10,883 nt of DNA, from contig CADCRD010000111.1 of the NCBI GenBank assembly GCA_902803725.1, positions 1 through 10,883 of the forward strand, read 5' to 3'. The notes below the pieces were generated by a model. The model did no database searches. It had not been told where the DNA came from and saw nothing but the letters and a program-made list of their open reading frames with translations. Positions 7,081 through 10,883 of this stretch are shown here, one piece after another. Position 1 is the stretch's first letter. Each line of letters starts with the position of its first letter. This DNA comes from an uncultured Eubacteriales bacterium. Its GTDB lineage: Bacteria > Bacillota > Clostridia > Peptostreptococcales > Anaerovoracaceae. The position numbers were made by a program, and so were the translations under genes.

Positions 7081-10000
7081 ATGGATTTGTTTAATAAATT
7101 TTTAAAAGAAGGTTACGCATACAAAATAGCTAAGGCCGAGATCGATAAAAACTCCAGGGCTCTCAATATATTTGTAAAGGCTAATTTTGTCGTGCCTTAT
7201 GAGGCGCTCGATGTGGCCGGAAAGACTATAATGAATGATCTTCCAGGTGTTGACAGTGTTAATTTCGCCTTTTCTTATACAAATATGGAGCAGCCACGCA
7301 GAGAAGTAATGCTGACATTCCTGCCATATCTGTTCGCACAGTTTGAAAAGGAATCTTCAGGCATACTCAATGCGGTCGTCAGGGATGACGTAGTGATATC
7401 TGATAATAGTATCACTTTGAATGTTCCTGTTAAACTGCATTTGGAAAAACTGAACAACGGTATTTCCAGGGCTTTTGAGCAGGCTTATCTGGACGAGTTC
7501 GGGTATACTGTAAGCGTCTCATTCGAATATGACGAAGAGCTGTCAAAGCAGGCGGAAAAGACAGCTGAAGACAAAGCTGCAAATTATGTGCCGCAGCGCC
7601 GTTATGCGCCGGGTGCCGGCTCTTCAGCCGCTGAATTTGATGGTGTCTGTCTGCTGGGAAAGGTAATAGAAGGCAGCCCGGTCCCGGTCGCAGACGCGAA
7701 AGAGGATGATAAAGGCGTCATTCTTGAGGGTGACATATTTGATATAGAAACAAAATCGGGCAAGACAAAGTTCGGTAAAGATTACACATTGCTGACAGCA
7801 GCTCTGTATGACGGGAAGAACACGATCCCTGTCAAGGCATTTTATGACGCAGACAAGTGGAATGCCTGCGGAGATAAGTTCAAAGAGGATATGTATCTGA
7901 AGGTAAAAGGCAATGTTGAATATGATCAGTATGCCAGAAGGACAGTTCTGAGTGCAAAGAGTATCAATATAGCTAAAAAGAAAGTTAAACAGGATAATGC
8001 CGATGTAAAAAGAGTCGAGCTGCATGCGCATACGAAGATGAGTGATATGGATGCTCTCAGTGAACCGGACAAACTTGTCAGTCTGGCTGCAGACTGGGGT
8101 CACAGGGCTGTGGCGATAACAGACCATGGCGTCGTTCAGGCATTTCCGGATGCAATGAAGGCAGCCAAAAAGTCCGGGATCAAAGTGATTTACGGAATGG
8201 AAGGTTATGTCTACGATGACAAAAATGGCACTGTCGGGCACAAAGAAACGAGAACAAATCATATTATAATTCTTGCAGCAAATCAGCAGGGAATGAAAAA
8301 TCTGTACGAACTCGTGTCCAGATCTCATATAGACTATTTTTATTACAGACCCAGGCTCCCGAAGTCTCTCATAGCGGAGCTGAGAGAAGGTCTTATCATA
8401 GGTTCAGCCTGCGTTGCAGGGGAGCTTTACAGTGCGATAGTTGACGGCGCCGATGATGACAGGCTCAGACAGATCGCAGAGTTTTATGATTATCTTGAAA
8501 TCATGCCTCTGATCAACAATCAGTTCCTCGTCAGAGAAGATAAATTTGCTGATATAACAAGTGATGATGATATCATCAAAATGAACAAAAAAGTTGTTGC
8601 TCTGGGTGATGAATTGGGAAAACCTGTATGTGCTACATGTGACGTGCATTACATAGATGAAAACGATGCCATATACAGAAAGGTGTTAAAATCCGGTCAG
8701 CATTATGATGACGCAGATTCGGGAGACGGGCTGTTTTTACGTACGACTGAAGAAATGCTGGAGGAATTCTGTTATCTTGACAGTGAAAAAGCATACGAGA
8801 TCGTTGTGGAAAATACGAACATGATCGCAGATATGATCGAAGATGATGTGACACCGATCGCTTCCGGAAAATTCCCGCCCAAGATCGAGAATTCAGAGGA
8901 GATCCTGAGAAATACCTGTGAAAAAAATGCTGCAAAAAAATATGGTTCACCACTGCCTGATCTGATCAGAAAAAGACTGGACAGAGAACTTGACTCCATC
9001 ATCGGCAACGGATACGCAGTCATGTACATGTCGGCGAAGATGCTGGTCGACAAATCAAATTCTGATGGTTATGTTGTGGGTTCACGAGGTTCTGTCGGTT
9101 CGTCTTTTGCTGCAACGATGTCAGGTATCACAGAGGTAAATCCGCTGAATGCCCACTATATCTGCCCTGCATGCAAGCATCTTGAATGGGGCGATCCGAA
9201 GGAATATGAATGCGGCATAGACATGCCTCCAAAATCCTGCCCTGAATGCGGCACAATGATGGACCGTGACGGCCACAGCATCCCGTTTGAGACATTTCTG
9301 GGATTTGAAGGAAACAAAGAGCCTGATATCGACCTTAACTTTGCAGGGGAGTATCAGCCAATAGCACATAAATACGTTGAAGAAATATTCGGGCATGAAA
9401 ATGTATTCAAAGCCGGTACGATCGGAACAGTTCAGTATTTGACGGCAAAGGCATTTACCGAAAAATATTTTGAAGAACACGGCTGGTTCCCGGATAAATA
9501 TGATGTTGACCGTATCGCAAATCACTGTGTAGGAGTGAAAAGAACGACCGGGCAGCATCCGGGCGGTATCATAATCCTTCCCGTCGGACATTCCATAACA
9601 GAGTTTTGTCCTGTCCAGAGACCTGCAAATGATGCTAGTTCAGATATTACGACGACACATTTCGATTATCACTCAATAGATGAGAACCTGTTAAAGCTCG
9701 ATATACTTGGCCATGATGCACCGTCTATCATAAGACATCTTGAGGATCTTACCGGAGTGGACCCGATGACTACGCCGATGGATGACCCGAAGGTCAACGC
9801 GCTGTTTAACGGAACTGACAGCCTGGATATTAAATACGATGACTATAAATTCAGACACGGCAGTTATGGAATACCCGAGTTTGGCACATTTTATGTCAGA
9901 CAGATGCTGGATGATACCAAGCCTGAAAAATTTGCGGATCTTGTCAGAATATCAGGTCTGTCTCACGGAACAAATGTATGGACCGGAAATGCCCAGGAGT

Positions 10001-10743
10001 TTATCAGAAAAGGGCTTACGGACATACAGGGCGCCATCTGCACGCGTGATGATATCATGAACTACCTTATAAATCAGGGGTTGCCTTCCGGACACGCATT
10101 CACGATAATGGAAGGAGTCAGAAAAGGAAAAGGGCTCAAACCCGATCAGGAAGAAGAGATGCGCGAGCATGGAGTGCAGCCATGGTATATCGAGTCATGT
10201 AAGCTGATATCATATATGTTCCCGCGCGCCCACGCTGTTGCTTATGTAATGATGTCATACAGGATTGCTTATTTTAAGGTCCATTATCCGCAGGCATTTT
10301 ACGCTGCTTTTCTCAGCACCAAACTGGCAGGATTCAAATGGGAAATTATCAGTCAGGGCAGAGATGCCGTGATGCGTCAGATAGAAAATATTCAAAGGAT
10401 GGAGCGATCTGAGCAGAAGAAAAAAGAGCAGGAAATGACAGTATATGAGATCGTATATGAGATGATGTCAAGAGGATATGAATTTGAAGATCCGACTATC
10501 GAGAATTCACCGGCTCTGAGATTTGATGTACATGACGGTAAAGTCGTTGTTCCTATATGCGCCCTTGATGGTGTGGGCGAATCCGTCGGCAGGGTGATCG
10601 AACAGGAAAGAAAGATCAGACCTTTCTCAACAATAGAGGATCTGCAGGCCAGAGCCAAGGTGAACAAGACTGCAGTTGAAACGCTCAGAAAGTTCGGAGT
10701 ACTGGGCGATATGCCCGAATCCGATCAGATATCATTGTTCTAA
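7081..10743 (+). CDS. polC: DNA polymerase III alpha subunit PolC, lacking the exonuclease domain
   Basis: PolC is the main replicative polymerase of Firmicutes. Domains in this 1220-residue protein: N-terminal domains (about 1-155); a Pro/Ala/Gly-rich linker (about 160-210); OB fold (about 212-300); PHP domain (about 311-525); zinc module with C695, C698, C720 and C723; palm with catalytic D749 and D751 (EPDIDLNF) and D874 (LLKLDILGHD); fingers with RTTGQHPGGI at 821-830; helix-hairpin-helix region (about 1125-1210); and a C-terminal clamp-binding motif QISLF (1216-1220). B. subtilis PolC is 1437 residues. The DEDD 3'-5' exonuclease domain usually inserted in the PHP domain is absent: residues around 375-392 pass straight from the first PHP part to NHIIILAANQQG, with no frame break. 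PHP metal ligands H315, H317, D324, H349, E374, H394, C444, D521 and H523 are all visible. ATG 7081 has no clear ribosome binding site. The polymerase identity is certain; proofreading must come from elsewhere or from the PHP domain. Confidence 0.97.
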   Translation: MDLFNKFLKEGYAYKIAKAEIDKNSRALNIFVKANFVVPYEALDVAGKTIMNDLPGVDSVNFAFSYTNMEQPRREVMLTFLPYLFAQFEKESSGILNAVVRDDVVISDNSITLNVPVKLHLEKLNNGISRAFEQAYLDEFGYTVSVSFEYDEELSKQAEKTAEDKAANYVPQRRYAPGAGSSAAEFDGVCLLGKVIEGSPVPVADAKEDDKGVILEGDIFDIETKSGKTKFGKDYTLLTAALYDGKNTIPVKAFYDADKWNACGDKFKEDMYLKVKGNVEYDQYARRTVLSAKSINIAKKKVKQDNADVKRVELHAHTKMSDMDALSEPDKLVSLAADWGHRAVAITDHGVVQAFPDAMKAAKKSGIKVIYGMEGYVYDDKNGTVGHKETRTNHIIILAANQQGMKNLYELVSRSHIDYFYYRPRLPKSLIAELREGLIIGSACVAGELYSAIVDGADDDRLRQIAEFYDYLEIMPLINNQFLVREDKFADITSDDDIIKMNKKVVALGDELGKPVCATCDVHYIDENDAIYRKVLKSGQHYDDADSGDGLFLRTTEEMLEEFCYLDSEKAYEIVVENTNMIADMIEDDVTPIASGKFPPKIENSEEILRNTCEKNAAKKYGSPLPDLIRKRLDRELDSIIGNGYAVMYMSAKMLVDKSNSDGYVVGSRGSVGSSFAATMSGITEVNPLNAHYICPACKHLEWGDPKEYECGIDMPPKSCPECGTMMDRDGHSIPFETFLGFEGNKEPDIDLNFAGEYQPIAHKYVEEIFGHENVFKAGTIGTVQYLTAKAFTEKYFEEHGWFPDKYDVDRIANHCVGVKRTTGQHPGGIIILPVGHSITEFCPVQRPANDASSDITTTHFDYHSIDENLLKLDILGHDAPSIIRHLEDLTGVDPMTTPMDDPKVNALFNGTDSLDIKYDDYKFRHGSYGIPEFGTFYVRQMLDDTKPEKFADLVRISGLSHGTNVWTGNAQEFIRKGLTDIQGAICTRDDIMNYLINQGLPSGHAFTIMEGVRKGKGLKPDQEEEMREHGVQPWYIESCKLISYMFPRAHAVAYVMMSYRIAYFKVHYPQAFYAAFLSTKLAGFKWEIISQGRDAVMRQIENIQRMERSEQKKKEQEMTVYEIVYEMMSRGYEFEDPTIENSPALRFDVHDGKVVVPICALDGVGESVGRVIEQERKIRPFSTIEDLQARAKVNKTAVETLRKFGVLGDMPESDQISLF
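8200..8262 (+). other. Site in polC where the exonuclease domain is normally inserted
   Basis: Codons 374-394 of polC join PHP ligand E374 directly to PHP ligand H394. In B. subtilis-type PolC about 190-200 residues carrying the DEDD exonuclease motifs (starting around a FDVETTGLS-type motif) lie between the equivalent positions. None of those motifs occurs here or elsewhere in the protein. The joining segment is 18-20 residues, similar to the short loop of uninterrupted PHP domains in DnaE polymerases. Confidence 0.85.
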
Positions 10744-10751
10744 AAAAGTGC

Positions 10752-10780
10752 TTTACAAATCGGCTATGATTTTGTATAAT
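10752..10780 (+). promoter_or_regulatory. Sigma-A-type promoter of the tRNA-Arg gene
   Basis: TTTACA at 10752-10757 (five of six matches to the -35 consensus) and a perfect TATAAT at 10775-10780 are separated by 17 bases. Transcription should start near 10786-10788, about 16-18 bases before the mature tRNA 5' end at 10804, leaving a short leader for RNase P. The promoter begins nine bases after the polC stop, so the tRNA is probably an independent transcription unit. Confidence 0.8.
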
Positions 10781-10803
10781 CACATACGTGCCGAAAAGCA
10801 CAT

Positions 10804-10880
10804 GGGTCTTTAGCTCAGCTGGATAGAGCGACGCACTACGAATGCGTAGGTCGGGGGTTCGAATCCCTCAAGGCTCACCA
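10804..10880 (+). tRNA. tRNA-Arg (anticodon ACG), CCA encoded
   Basis: A complete 77-base cloverleaf. The acceptor stem pairs 10804-10810 (GGGTCTT) with 10870-10876 (AAGGCTC), including G-U pairs. The D arm is GCTC/GAGC, the anticodon stem ACGCA/TGCGT, the anticodon loop CTACGAA at 10836-10842 with anticodon ACG at 10838-10840, the variable loop AGGTC, and the T arm GGGGG-TTCGAAT-CCCTC. The discriminator base is A10877 and the 3' CCA is encoded at 10878-10880. A34 is expected to be deaminated to inosine by TadA, allowing the tRNA to read CGU, CGC and CGA. The gene has its own near-consensus promoter. Confidence 0.98.
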
Positions 10881-10883
10881 AAA

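Noticed and set aside
7624..8328. 234-codon open frame on the minus strand inside polC
   Set aside because: It is antisense to conserved OB and PHP coding sequence and has no recognisable motif; codon bias of polC explains it.
7081..10743. polC as a truncated pseudogene or frameshifted copy
   Set aside because: The frame is open throughout, both ends match the family, and all polymerase, PHP and clamp-binding motifs are present. Only one internal domain is missing.

Overview
The window is a single-strand run of housekeeping genes from a low-to-moderate GC Gram-positive bacterium, most likely an anaerobic member of the Clostridia. The evidence is RNase Y, a B. subtilis-type ThiI without a rhodanese domain paired with a dedicated cysteine desulfurase, the bacterial MEP-pathway enzyme IspG next to polC, and a PolC-type replicative polymerase. 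I cannot name a genus. I see no mobile element, CRISPR array, phage gene or defence island.

Layout, all on the + strand: rny (56-1600); a 130-base gap with a strong hairpin; a NifS/IscS-type cysteine desulfurase (1731-2867); thiI (2979-4175); prmA (4238-5128); rsmE (5121-5906, overlapping prmA by 8 bases); ispG (5939-7000); polC (7081-10743); a near-consensus promoter; and tRNA-Arg(ACG) with an encoded CCA end (10804-10880). No gap exceeds 130 bases, and only the one after rny holds a terminator-like structure, so the desulfurase-to-polC genes could be cotranscribed. Most of the genes concern RNA and translation: mRNA decay (rny), tRNA thiolation (desulfurase plus ThiI), ribosomal protein L11 methylation (PrmA), 16S rRNA methylation (RsmE) and a tRNA. 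IspG (isoprenoid synthesis) and PolC (replication) form a pair often adjacent in Firmicutes, but the usual flanks (dxr-rseP upstream, rimP-nusA downstream) are absent here.

The most notable feature is PolC. It is 1220 residues, about 200 shorter than B. subtilis PolC, and the missing part is the DEDD 3'-5' proofreading exonuclease domain normally inserted inside the PHP domain. The reading frame is intact and both halves of the PHP domain join directly. The PHP domain also appears to carry all nine canonical metal ligands, including a D-x-H motif where, from memory, exonuclease-containing PolC has N-x-H. This suggests, as inference, that the PHP domain could itself be a working nuclease in place of the lost domain. 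Smaller points are short upstream reading frames abutting the starts of prmA and thiI, and nested inverted repeats in the rny-desulfurase gap and over the tRNA promoter.
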